Source: Mesostigma viride
Taxonomy: Eukaryota; Streptophyta; Mesostigmatophyceae; Mesostigmatales; Mesostigmataceae
Assembly (NCBI GenBank): GCA_009746045.1
Contig: RPFO01000102.1
Span: forward strand, 1,418,540-1,482,539
DNA: 64,000 nt
Reading direction: 5' to 3'
Shown here: in pieces, positions 21,065 through 30,665 of the stretch
Layout: each line of letters starts with the position of its first letter
How positions within the stretch are numbered: the first letter of the stretch is position 1
Translations under genes and position numbers: made by a program
The notes under the pieces: model-generated
What the model was told of the DNA's origin: nothing
Database searches by the model: none
What the model saw: only the letters and a program-made list of their open reading frames with translations

Positions 21065-23066
21065 TAATTAATTAATTAAAATCATAGCTCCGTTTGGAGC
21101 ATATGTAACACATAGCCCTGAGAAAGGGGCATCTATGGGTTTGTAATACAATCAGGGCTACAACCTGCAGGTGGAGGATGTACAACTGTCACCTGCTCTG
21201 GGTGCACAAGGTGCACCTGCACCGCCATGATGGTTCATGCCTCCTTAACAAGCACAGGCACCCAGGGGGGGCTTGAGGAGAGGGCCTAGAAGGCCTGCAT
21301 GACATATGGGGTGGAGGGTATGTGGCTAGGCTATAGCTGGTGTACACATGGCATCTCAGCAGAGAGTAACTCCCTGCATAGGCATCGCATGGCTAAATTC
21401 TTAATGCATCATCCATGGGAGGTCCCATTGTAGGCTGGGCGCGGCTAAATACTGAAAGCATCATCCATGGGGGCCATTATGGGCGCACATGCGCGTGGGC
21501 CACTTGCAAAGGCTAAGCCTATCTAATCTACACTACTGGTATATTCCCTAGTCTGGGGTGGCAGGAGGGGCCTGCCAGGGCTTGTGGTCAACGTGGATGA
21601 CCGCCCCCCTCCAGTATACCGGCTTCCCCCCTGCACGCTGCCGGAGCTGAAGGTAGGTCGGCCATAGCTCGCGTCGCCGCTGTTGCTGGGCCAAGGTCAA
21701 GTCGTCGTCCAGCGTGAAGCGAGTCTCCGAGAGCTTCTTGCGGCATTTAAGGAACGCCAGCTTGTCCGTCATGTACTTAAAGGTGAGGAGCACGGGTGCC
21801 GGGCCAGCCTTCCCCCGCGCGCGGGGGAGGCGGACAGCCGACATGTCCAGCTCACCAGTGAGTAACATGGGGGCAAGAATGGCGCCTCAAGGAGACTCGT
21901 GGAGGTCTCACCTGCCGGCTGGTCGAAGTGCTTGACGATGACATTGTGGCTGCGCTTGTCGAGCTCGGCCGCCTCGCGAAGGTCGAGGGCTTGTTGCTTG
22001 AGTTGTGCCGCGATGGTGGAGGTGGTGGAGGTGGTATGATGCTTAAGCAAGTCCGCCCAGGTGGAGGGAACATCGCTGGCCGGGCCAGCAGGTGCCGGCT
22101 GGGCAGCGATTTCCTGCACCGCTTGGGCGGTGAGGCCGGCGGTGTCATGCAAGCTCTCAAGGGCGGTGGCGGTGGCTTGAAGGCGTTGGTCGAGGTCGAG
22201 GAGCTGGGCTTTGATGTCGGCAGTGAAGGCGGAAACGGCGGTGGAGGTGGAGGTGGAGGCGGTGGAAATGTGAGGAAGTTCAGCAGTCAGCGTGCCGCCG
22301 ATTGCTGAAATGTCGGCAGCAAGGGGGGTCAGGTGCTGCTGGAAGGCTTCCGTCAGGATGCAACGGAGTGTGGGGGCGGTGATGGATGGAGCCCAGATCT
22401 CGCCGTCGGAGCGCTGGAGAAGGGAGTTGAGGATGGCGTGCTGGAGTTCGGGGCGGGTGCACCTGGGCAGCAGGGTGAGGTGTCGCCAGAGGCGGCCGTC
22501 CGGGAGGATGAGGCGATTGTTGTCGTGGAGATGGAGGCACAGGTCGTAAAGCGAAGCGTAGTCCCCGTAGAAGATGCATCGCAGAGCATCGGTCGGAGAC
22601 GGGTTGGCCCAGTCGTAATCTTCGACCTTGAAAGGCCGGGGCCGAAAGCTCGGTTCTGAGGGGCGTGAAGACCCTCCTGTGTTGTCGGCTTAGCGGGTGC
22701 GCTTGGGGTCAGGCGATGCAGATGGCGAGGCGTTAAGCCCGGGAGGTTGCTGGACGACCACCAGTGCACGACTAGTGTCACCGCTGCCGGCCGGACCTGA
22801 TGGCGGACTCAGCTGCAGCCTGAGCTGCAGACGTATTTTCATTGCCGAGCGCAGCCGCCAGGCTGCGTTGCGTCGAGGCGCGTTTATTCGCCATATATTG
22901 CGTAATAGCGTCGGAAAATTATATCAGCATGTGCGTCTTAGAAAGACGAAGCGATTGTGATATTCACGGCTAAATTCGGTGCTCAAACGTAAAAGTTATG
23001 AGCTCCGACAGCCATGGCTACCTCGTGGCCGGAATGAGAAGCCATGCCCTAGCGCTTTGCCCTAGC
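21065..23066 (-). mobile_element. ORF1-only retroposon P2 with (TTAA)n tail
   Basis: A 2.0-kb insertion in the RTE remnant with the perfect 11-bp target-site duplication GCAGTGGGCAT at 21054-21064 and 23067-23077. The 3' end (minus strand) has a TTAA tail at 21065-21079, preceded by a segment also found at 60119-60381 and, in reverse, at 23280-23490. It encodes only an ORF1-like protein and no reverse transcriptase, so it must be mobilised in trans, plausibly by the RTE-like LINE with the same tail type (inference). Confidence 0.8.
21548..22894 (-). pseudogene. Retroposon ORF1-like protein (P2)
   Basis: Begins at ATG 22894-22892 (MANKRASTQRSLAAALGNEN). It then runs through frames broken by several shifts: FKVEDYDWANPSPTDALRCI near 22630, a Ser/Thr/Ala-rich coiled region, and the C-terminal signature PVLLTFKYMTDKLAFLKCRK ... 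FTLDDDLTLAQQQRRRELWP ... KPVYWRG to the stop at 21548. The C-terminal pattern resembles RRM-plus-CTD ORF1 proteins of non-LTR elements, which bind RNA. It is not intact. Confidence 0.6.
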
Positions 23067-23279
23067 GCAGTGGGCATGGCGGGTTAATGCCGTGTTGAGT
23101 GCGCACCGAAGTGGTCGACCCCTCATACAGCGTGCGGATGACGGTAATCAGGGGAGTGGGGACGCGAGCGCGAGCAAGTACAGCCCATAGAGCGTCCCAG
23201 AGGACAGAATCAAAAGCCTTGATGAAGTCGACGAAGATGGGGGGAAGATGATCTTGGCTTAATAGCCATGATCATCTTC

Positions 23280-23490
23280 CACGGTCCCATGTCCGCAACT
23301 TGGCATATATGCTGGAATACATGGTGGTGCAGGTGCACCTCAGTTGTGCACCCCGAGTAGGTGGCAGTTTATAACACCCACCACCTGCAGGTTGTCAGGC
23401 GCCTAGAATGTATTAAAAACCATATGCCCCTTCTCAGGGATATGTGTTATACATATCCCCCCACGGAGGTATGTTCTTAATTAATTAATT
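23280..23490 (+). mobile_element. 3' end fragment of a TTAA-tailed retroposon
   Basis: Ends ...CATATGCCCCTTCTCAGGG...ACGGAGGTATGTTC followed by TTAATTAATTAATT. It is the plus-oriented counterpart of the reversed segments at 21065-21390 and 60101-60381. A related decayed end is seen at 24270-24320. Confidence 0.55.
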
Positions 23491-23533
23491 CATATAGAAG
23501 ATTTGTATTTGGGCATGCTGGCGCCGGGGGACT

Positions 23534-23724
23534 AGTGTATCCCGGTACGGGTACGGTCAAATACAATACGGCATGTGTGGGCAGTGAATACGACATGTGA
23601 ATACGGCGAAAATACGGCTAAAATACGGTAAATACGTAGAAAATACATGTTACTACGGGCACCCACAGTATCTCACTAAATACGCCAAAATACGCTAAAT
23701 TAATACGCAGTACCGGGATACACT
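23534..23724. mobile_element. MITE-like element with 15-bp TIRs and AATACG repeats
   Basis: Perfect terminal inverted repeats AGTGTATCCCGGTAC (23534-23548) and GTACCGGGATACACT (23710-23724) enclose an interior with about ten copies of AATACG/AATACGG. Repeated short motifs near the ends are typical of transposase binding arrays. No target duplication was clear and there is no coding capacity. Confidence 0.6.
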
Positions 23725-23811
23725 GCGGTGGACTCATATGTATGCTTGCAACAGGCTTGGGCACCCTGTTATATTGGTGCCTAGCTGGTGTCCAGAAGTC
23801 CTTATATTAGT

Positions 23812-23914
23812 TAATTTAAAAATATTACTTACAGCAGAGTAAAGGCACCCACGTAAAAATAAACGAAGCCAACGCTACTAACAAGAGATACCACGACAAA
23901 ACAACTATACAGCC
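23812..23914 (-). mobile_element. 103-bp tail of an RLE LINE subfamily, with TSD
   Basis: The minus strand ends in CTGTAAGTAATATTTTTAAA, closely similar to the 3' end of copies A-C and E-F, but the rest of the 3' UTR is diverged, marking a third subfamily. The perfect 14-bp repeat GTCCTTATATTAGT at 23798-23811 and 23915-23928 flanks it. Confidence 0.75.
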
Positions 23915-25807
23915 GTCCTTATATTAGTGCTGTTTCATACGCTTGCACCCGCCTGGCCTGGCCCCAAGGACATTCCTAAGAAGGTAGGCAAACATGTCAT
24001 GGGCCTACCCACAGCACTTGATGGCTGACCTAGTGGTCCCAGCGCAGTTTGAAAATCGCATTCACTCCCTCTCTCTTGCTTGGACAAGAGGAGGTGTCCA
24101 GAAGACCATTGTCCAGGCTCATACGCCCGCCCCTGTGGGCAAGCCCCCTCCCCCCAAGCGGAAGGGGCGCTTTGTTGTTGAGTAGAATAGGTAGGGTTTT
24201 CTAGATTAGATTAGCTTAGACAATTTAGAGTTGGACTAGTTCGGTTTCGCGGCTTTGTCCCGCCCTCCATCCATCCACGGGAATATGTGCTACACGATCT
24301 CCCAACGGAGTCATGTTATAATTTAATTTTTTTAAATTTTAATACGCTTGCACCAGCAACAATCTGTGCATGTCAAGCTGCATATAATGTAGGCATGGGA
24401 CTAGAGTTATGTTACAATTCAATTCAATTCAATGGGACTAGAAAACTAAACCTGGAAAGATTGCTGGCAGATGGTTGAAGTATATGTAGGAAGCGCAATG
24501 GTTGTATTCAGGGCCTGGCATGCACTATAGGATAATTACCTTCAGCCAAAGGAAAATAAAAGATGGCTGACTGCGGCAAATGTGGCTGACGGCGGAGCTG
24601 ACAACTTTTTTGTCTGAGCCCCAAATTCAGTCAGATCATTGCATTCCGGATGCGTCATTTTTAGATGCACCTGCCAGTATAATTGGTTACGGCCATACAA
24701 AATGCAGTATTGAAAAAGTTACATACTCACGTGACACGATTCCGGATATGACGAGGCACCCCGCTAAACGCGGTCTGGAGAATGACAGCCGCCCGGATTA
24801 CCAGCCCGATCATCGCCAAGTGCCTCGGGCCCGAGGCACTTGGTGATACACGGCCGGCTGAGCCTAAGAAACCTTGCCACGGACACCAATGGAGTCGCTT
24901 TTACCCTGGCAACGAACGCTTTTCCCTCTGCGCTTGGCAAATTATGCCTTTCCAGGGGACAATGCGGAGTGCCCAGGTCATCATGCAAGTATTTAATAGC
25001 ACAGGAAGCAAGATTGTGCTCAGGCTCACGGGGGAGCCCTCAGTTCAACTGCGACGGCGACTAGGAGTGGGTCGGTTCAACGCGTCAGAGGTCGATGTCC
25101 CATCGCCTGTCAGACTAGCCTGACCAGCTTAACTTCCAACTCAATGAGCACGACCTGGTCGCTGCGCTCCGCAACCCAGCCCCCGCGCCTGCAGCCACAC
25201 CGGTTCCAGCTCCCTCTGCAAAGACGGCATCTGCGCAGTGAGCACTGGAGAAGCACGTGACCTGGCCGCTGGCGGAGAAGCTGACAGCGCGCTGAGCCGC
25301 TGACCATGACGCTCAACACGTGGTGGAGGCCCGGGTCAACAATGCGGAAACCAAGGTAACTTGTCAACAAGCTCCAACCCCAGCTCACAGCGCTGCAGAC
25401 AGCGGCAGAGGCTTCGATCTGCATGATGCACATGCCGCCCTACTCTCGCGCCTCAACCAGGTCGGGAGGGCAAAGTCGGCCTGCTCATCAAGAACTAGCT
25501 TGAAGCCATTTCTGCCCAAACCGAGGCCTACATTGCATTGGCTGGCCCTGCAGGTCCCAGAGATCGCGGGCGCAGCCTGTCACTATCGCTGCCCAGCCCA
25601 CCCGGCACGGGCAGCTGGCGACCTCTGCCCGGCACGTACTCCTATGCTGACCTGCTGCGGTCAGCGACCAGCTCGACCACGGATGCCATCGCGCCACGAA
25701 GCTGCACCTCCTGGGAGATGGAAGGGCCATCGCCGGGCAGACGAAAGCGATGCCACCGACCGCACCCGCCGCCAAAGCCGCGTGATGCTGCGTCGTTTCT
25801 CCCACTG

Positions 25808-26207
25808 AGGGGGGCTGTGGGTGAACCCTGGGTATGCCCCTAAAACCCCTCAGGCTCCGGGATCGAGAGGCCTTTGTATTCTCCCAACCCGGCGCCTCAG
25901 ACTAAATGAGTTCCAATTTGCGGCCTATCTGTGGCCACTGGACCATGGGGCAGCCCGGCTACTGCACCTGCGATGCTTTTGCCGGCTATATGTCGAAGCT
26001 ATATTGCATCCACATGGGATGCCGCCGCCGGATCGTTTCGACGGGTCCGATTGTGCACCCTGCGGCATGAGGGACTATGGGGGTGTCTCTGCCCCCTGCC
26101 CGCTGAGCACTCTCAGGGAATAGGGATTAAAAGCACTCCCGGCGGACGTGCTTCGTAACTCCCCAACGGCTGAAGCACTTCTTTAATTAATTAATTAATG
26201 ATTAATT
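25808..26207 (+). mobile_element. TTAA-tailed retroposon 3' fragment nested in P3
   Basis: Interrupts ORF1 between CGTTTCTCCCACTG and ATTCCCCCACTG; the short repeat TC(T/C)CCCACTG is the likely target duplication. The 3' end (CCCCAACGGCTGAAGCACTTC then TTTAATTAATTAATTAATG) resembles the 3' end of the element entering at 63335, and its body shares GGGTCCGATTG with 40400-40545. Confidence 0.6.
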
Positions 26208-26451
26208 CCCCCACTGTGCAGCCGGGGGAGACGGCAACCTCTCTTGAGGACGAGCTCAGGAGCAAGCTTCTTACCCACCTGGATCGACCTAGCAGGTGAA
26301 GTACGGAGCTGCGTGGGCACCGCCTTCCCCCATTCACGGGACAAGGCGGCCACCCCATGCATCAGTCGATCCTGCTCACCTTCAGCTCCATGGAGGATAA
26401 GCGGCTGTTCCTCTCGCACGGCAAGACCTTATTTGTATCACCTGTGATATA

Positions 26452-26820
26452 CGGCTCACCGTTCAGGTCATGCGTTTATTTCTCCCTGAATATGGCGGCC
26501 ACGAGGCGTCGTGGCACGACGGCGCGTTCACACTCGTCTTCCACGACCCCGTCGACGCTCTCAGTTTCACCATGGCGCTGCAGTGCGGCCTGCTCCACCC
26601 TCGCCTGTTCCTGGAAGACGAGGTTCTCTCTCACCCAGGCGGTCCCATGGCGGTCCTCAAACACCACCTGCGCAAGAGCCTGGACCACGTTCCCCATGAC
26701 TGGCCATCCACGCTGTCACAGCACGTGGGCACCCTGGAGACAGCGTGCCCGTCCACGGGGTCGGTCCTTTACCGGGGCCTGCGCGTGCGCGCTGGCATCC
26801 GCGTGGGCACCCTTAATTAA
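26452..26820 (+). pseudogene. Captured fragment of a class III nucleotide cyclase domain
   Basis: The open frame 26470-26820 encodes YGGHEASWHDGAFTLVFHDP ... VDALSFTMALQCGLL ... DWPSTL ... SVLYRGLRVRAGIRVGTL. This is the pattern of adenylate/guanylate cyclase catalytic domains of green algae (the GDAF-like loop, then the helix ending in FRGLRVRxG). It lacks the second metal-binding and catalytic parts and ends directly in TTAATTAATTA. It is therefore not a gene but a piece of host coding DNA carried in a retroposon. The reading frame has not decayed, so capture looks recent. Confidence 0.6.
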
Positions 26821-26822
26821 TT

Positions 26823-27247
26823 ACGATAATTAAATAGTTTTGAAAAGCGCCCGCTTGCAGAGACTTGTCGATCCTCTTGTACGTGGTTCTACTTATTCCG
26901 GTATGCGTTCAACTGCCACTCTGCCAGTAATAACCCGCCCCTGAACTGTTCCGCCCCTGTTTTGGAAGACTTGCGGCCGTGCAAAGCATCACAATAATGA
27001 AATGGCCCAAATGAGCAAGGTCCGAGGCACATGACGCCTGGAAAGCTCTTCACGACTAGGTAATCCCTGCGCTGGCTACGCAGCTACACCAGCGGTAAGC
27101 TCGCGTACAAAAGATGGGAACGCGGTTTGATGGTTCGGTTCTCCTGCATCCGACCTGCGGGGCCGCGAGGGAATGGCGAAAGCTGACAGGAGATTTGAAA
27201 CCCCGCCAGAATGCATCTTTAATTAAGAAAATTTATACATCACACTG
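26823..27247. other. No gene recognised
   Basis: Unique DNA between retroposon P3 and the hAT-like element; only short frames and no recognised repeat. Confidence 0.35.
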
Positions 27248-27255
27248 ATCACAGC

Positions 27256-29264
27256 CAGTGTTTTTTTTAAGGTTTCCGTTACTAGTGGCGCTAGGCCACT
27301 TGTGGCGTTTCGAACTATGAAAACTTCAGTTTACTCGGCCAATGTGTGGCTTTAAGCCAATTAAAATTGGGCTTGGCACGGCCACGTGTGGCGGGCTGGC
27401 TTTTTGGTGCAGCAAATGACCCTACCGGCAGCGGGGTCAGCGCGGCGCGGCGCCGTACTAGCATTCCGAGTTCAAAGTAGTTCAGAATAGTATGTTTGAG
27501 TATTTTAAGTTCAAACTGGTAGAATTTAGTAGAATCATTCACGCCTTAAATTGGGTTCACGCCTGAAGTTGGGTTGACCAAAAACCTCGAACCCAACTTC
27601 AGGCGTGAATGCCTGTACACAAGGCGGGCGAGCGTCTCCGTCTCAGCCGGGCATCGGCGCCGGGCGTACTTGGTAAATTAACAACAACGATTACTACTAC
27701 AGCCACTGCTTAACAAAACGATTACTGTAGTGCCGAAAGTCGAAACACATTAGTCGAAACTAACACCCATTTCACCGGAAAAGCCGAAACACATTAGTCA
27801 ATGCAGTACAGTCAGTGTTTTTTTTAGTGGCGATACACCGCCAAATGTGGCGGTGTGGCACTTTTTTTGGCAAAATGTGGCGGTGCCACCCACTTGGACA
27901 GGGCACCCAAGAAGCCACAATTTGGCCGTGCTGTTCTACTTTGTAGTTTCGTTTCGCCACAGGGTGGCCGTGCCTGAAGTTCACTCTAGTACAGGCTACG
28001 CCACAATTGGCGGTGTCAGCCGGTCTTCCGGCCGGCGTTCCGCCACAAGCCTCCCTAGTACTAGAACTACTATGAGTATTACTATGACTGACTGACTTAC
28101 TGACTGCATAGTGCATGTACGTAGAGCCCGGCCAAGTGCCAAGTGGCAAGTGGCCCGCTGCCAGAGACCAGAGTGCACTGTGCAGACTGCAGCTTGTGTG
28201 CATTTTCTGGCTTCAGCTGGCTGGCGGCCTGGCGGCTGGCGCCTCAGTTCCAGTCACTCGCCAGCCATACAGTACTGTACTGCATTGCATTGACTATGTG
28301 TTTCGACTTTCGGCACTTCAGTAATCGTTTTGTTAAGCAGTGGCTGTAGTGGTAATCGTTGTTGTTAATTTACCAAGTACGCCCGGCGCCGATGCCTGAG
28401 ACGGAGACGCTCGCCCGCCTTGTGTACAGGCATTCACGCCTTAAGTTGGGTTCGAGGTTTTTGGTCAACCCAACTTCAGGCGTGAACCCAACTTAAGGCG
28501 TGAATGATTCTAATAAATTCTACTAGTTTGAACTTAAGATAATTAAACATACTGTTCTGAACTACTTTGAACTTGGAATGCCAGTACGGCGCCGCGCCGC
28601 GCTGACCCCGCTGCCGGTAGGGTCATTTGCTGCACCAAAAAGCCAGCCCGCCACACGTGGCCGTGCCAAGCCCAATTTTAATTGGCTTAAAGCCACACAT
28701 TGGCCGAGTAAACTGAAGTTTTCATAGTTCGAAACGCCACAAGTGGCCTAGCGCCACTAGTAACGAAAACCTTAAAAAAAACACTGAGTACAGTACTGTA
28801 TGGCTGGCGAGTGACTTAATAACTGAGGCGCCAGCCGCCAGGCCGCCAGCCAGCTGAAGCCTGAAAAGTGAAAGCGCACACAAGGTGCAGTCTGCACAGT
28901 GCACTCTGGTCTCTGGCAGCGGGCCACTTGCCACTTGGCACTTGGCCGGGCTCTACGTACATGCACTATGCAGTCAGTAAGTCAGTCAGTCATAGTAGTA
29001 CTCATAGTAGTTCTAGTACTAGGGAGGCTTGTGGCGGAACGCCGGCCGGAAGACCGGCTGACACCGCCAATTGTGGCGTAACCTGTACTAGAGTGAACTT
29101 CAGGCACGGCCACCCTGTGGCGAAACGAAACTACAAAGTAGAACAGCACGGCCAAATTGTGGCTTCTTGGGTGCCCTGTCAAAGTGGGTGGCACCGCCAC
29201 ATTTTGCCAAAAAAAGTGCCACACCGCCACATTTGGCGGCATATCGCCACTAAAAAAAACACTG
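27256..29264. mobile_element. hAT-like element (outer copy) with a self-insertion
   Basis: Ends in the inverted repeats CAGTGTTTTTTTTA (27256) and TAAAAAAAACACTG (29264). It is flanked by a perfect 8-bp target duplication ATCACAGC at 27248-27255 and 29265-29272. An 8-bp duplication with CAGTG-type ends is the hAT signature. Several GTGGCG/CGCCAC motifs lie just inside the ends, as expected for transposase binding arrays. Without the inner copy the element is about 1.0 kb and has no transposase frame, so it is non-autonomous. Confidence 0.85.
27811..28789. mobile_element. hAT-like element (inner copy), inserted in reverse into the outer copy
   Basis: Has the same CAGTG...CACTG ends and its own 8-bp duplication AGTACAGT at 27803-27810 and 28790-28797. 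Its sequence is the reverse complement of the outer element (27256-27802 joined to 28798-29264) with small differences. The X-Y-X'-Y' arrangement of inverted repeats is fully explained by one family member landing in another. Confidence 0.88.
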
Positions 29265-29272
29265 ATCACAGC

Positions 29273-30665
29273 CTGATCACTGCAACTAAAAAGAGGTGCC
29301 AGGCCAGGCCAGGCCCCACAGGATGATGCGCTCATGCAGCGCTGGCCGCGGCTGGCAGAGGAGGGGTGACATACAGCCATGCTATTTGGGGGCCCAATAC
29401 CGCCACCGCCAGGTCGAAATGTCCGGCCCCCATATTGAACTCAGGGTCCAATGCCAACCGCCGGAATGAAACTTGCTGGCCCCCAGTATGCTAGCGCCCC
29501 CCTGGGGCGCCGCCACCGGTGCGCCGACAGCCGGCCCCCATATGCCCCCCCCCAACGCGCTGAATTCGTGTTCAGTGACCAGATCACACTTTGATCCGAG
29601 AGCAAAATGATTGGCTGTAAGTTAAGAACAAAAAACGAAATTTTAGTATCTAAGTTCCGAAGCGCTTGCTGAATTTGCCCCCTTTCCAAGGCCCGCTGAC
29701 AATACTTGAGAAATTCACCAATGAATGTTCGGTTTGAAACTGACCATGGATTGTTACTGGTGGATACACCTGGTGTTGCTCACGTCGGAAGCCCGGGGGC
29801 ACTTTCCCCGCTGAAAGGTGTCCGCGGAAGCGTTTTGTAGCCAACGCGGAAGCGTGTGAAGACAACGCAGCAAGACCGCAACCTATGTATCCACCCGCCG
29901 AAGTCCAAACACTGCAGACGAGCACTTGCCACGTGGCAAATCCCCTTTGGCAGTAGGCTCGCCATATGGGGGCCATGACCACCCGCCGGCAGGCTATTTC
30001 AGCCGCAGCCCCTATATTTATATAGGGGCCGGACCAATGCAGCCACCGGCAGCCTTGGGGCCAGACCCTAGTACCCGTGAAATTTTGGCTGGGCATGTCA
30101 CCCCTCCTGCTGGCAGTGTGCGGCCAGTGCCGGCCACAAGTCGGATGCTAGTCGGATGCCGAACAGGCAAGTAGTATCTCACTACTTGCCGAGCGATCGG
30201 CTATCACACGTGGCTTGGCGGGGATAGAAACGCTGGCTAAAGCTGGCGACGAAATCTTGGCCGGTACCGGTTCCAGACGCCAGCGATCGCTGGTTGGTTG
30301 GAAGTCCTCAGCCACGCACCCCACGGCGGCGGATCACCATGGAATGCTCGCCGGCCGAGCTGACGTGGGAACCCTTTTCGGGCCATGTCACTATTCTCCA
30401 GGCCATTTGTTCTGGTGAGTCAGTGCTGAGCTGGATGGCGTGACGAGGCAAACTCTCCCGGTTAACGTCGGAGGAATAGCGTTGGGGTCTGGGCGACCCG
30501 ATGAAGATTGTGCAAGCTGCCTAGCGAGAGCGCGAAATGCAGTCGCGTGTTGTTGTTTTATCGAAGTTGGATGCGTGATGGCGCCCGTCACACATTTCTC
30601 AAGAGCCATGTCTTGATGAATCGCGTAGAGACGTATGCCCGTAGGGGCTAGGGCGAGCGTGCTGT
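29273..30665. other. Non-coding region upstream of the RAP1-like gene
   Basis: No exon recognised. The motif GGCCCCCATAT or its reverse complement occurs at least three times (about 29428, 29533, 29965), with a close variant near 29484, among GC-rich blocks. A decayed mobile element is possible but ends and duplications were not found. The promoter and 5' UTR of the next gene should lie in the last few hundred bases; no TATA box was identified. Confidence 0.35.

Larger units (their letters stand above)
19872..23242 (-). mobile_element. 5'-truncated RTE-type LINE (copy R2), split by a 2-kb insertion
   Basis: The minus strand reads RT motif A (FVDFIKAFDSVLWDALW) at 23242-23100. After the inserted element (21065-23066) it continues with TGVWQGCVLSPYLFIIVVDY, LADLIYADDITLIQK and the C-terminal block DLFKVVILTIVTYGAETWTL ... 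EDLYADLPYVS ... RRLGLAGHL, ending near 20170. That C-terminal pattern is characteristic of RTE-clade LINEs. The 3' UTR (19872-20169) ends in the CACGTGAC/GTCACGTG hairpin. Several frameshifts (for example between 20863 and 20769) make it a pseudogene. Confidence 0.8.
24560..26822 (+). mobile_element. ORF1-type retroposon P3, mosaic and decayed
   Basis: The 5' part (24560-24780) matches 38458-38640 (both contain GAGCCCCAAATTC and ...CCAGTATAAT...GGTTACGGC), so it is the shared leader. Decayed ORF1 pieces follow at 25100-25807 and 26210-26430, interrupted by a ~400-base TTAA-tailed insertion. After 26430 the ORF1 sequence is replaced by a cyclase-domain fragment that ends in CTTAATTAATTA. The element is thus a composite of ORF1 parts, a nested retroposon and captured host coding DNA. 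Confidence 0.6.

Noticed and set aside
27256-29264. Foldback element with interlocked inverted repeats as a new structural class
   Set aside because: Fully explained by a hAT-like element inserted in reverse into another copy, with two separate 8-bp target duplications.
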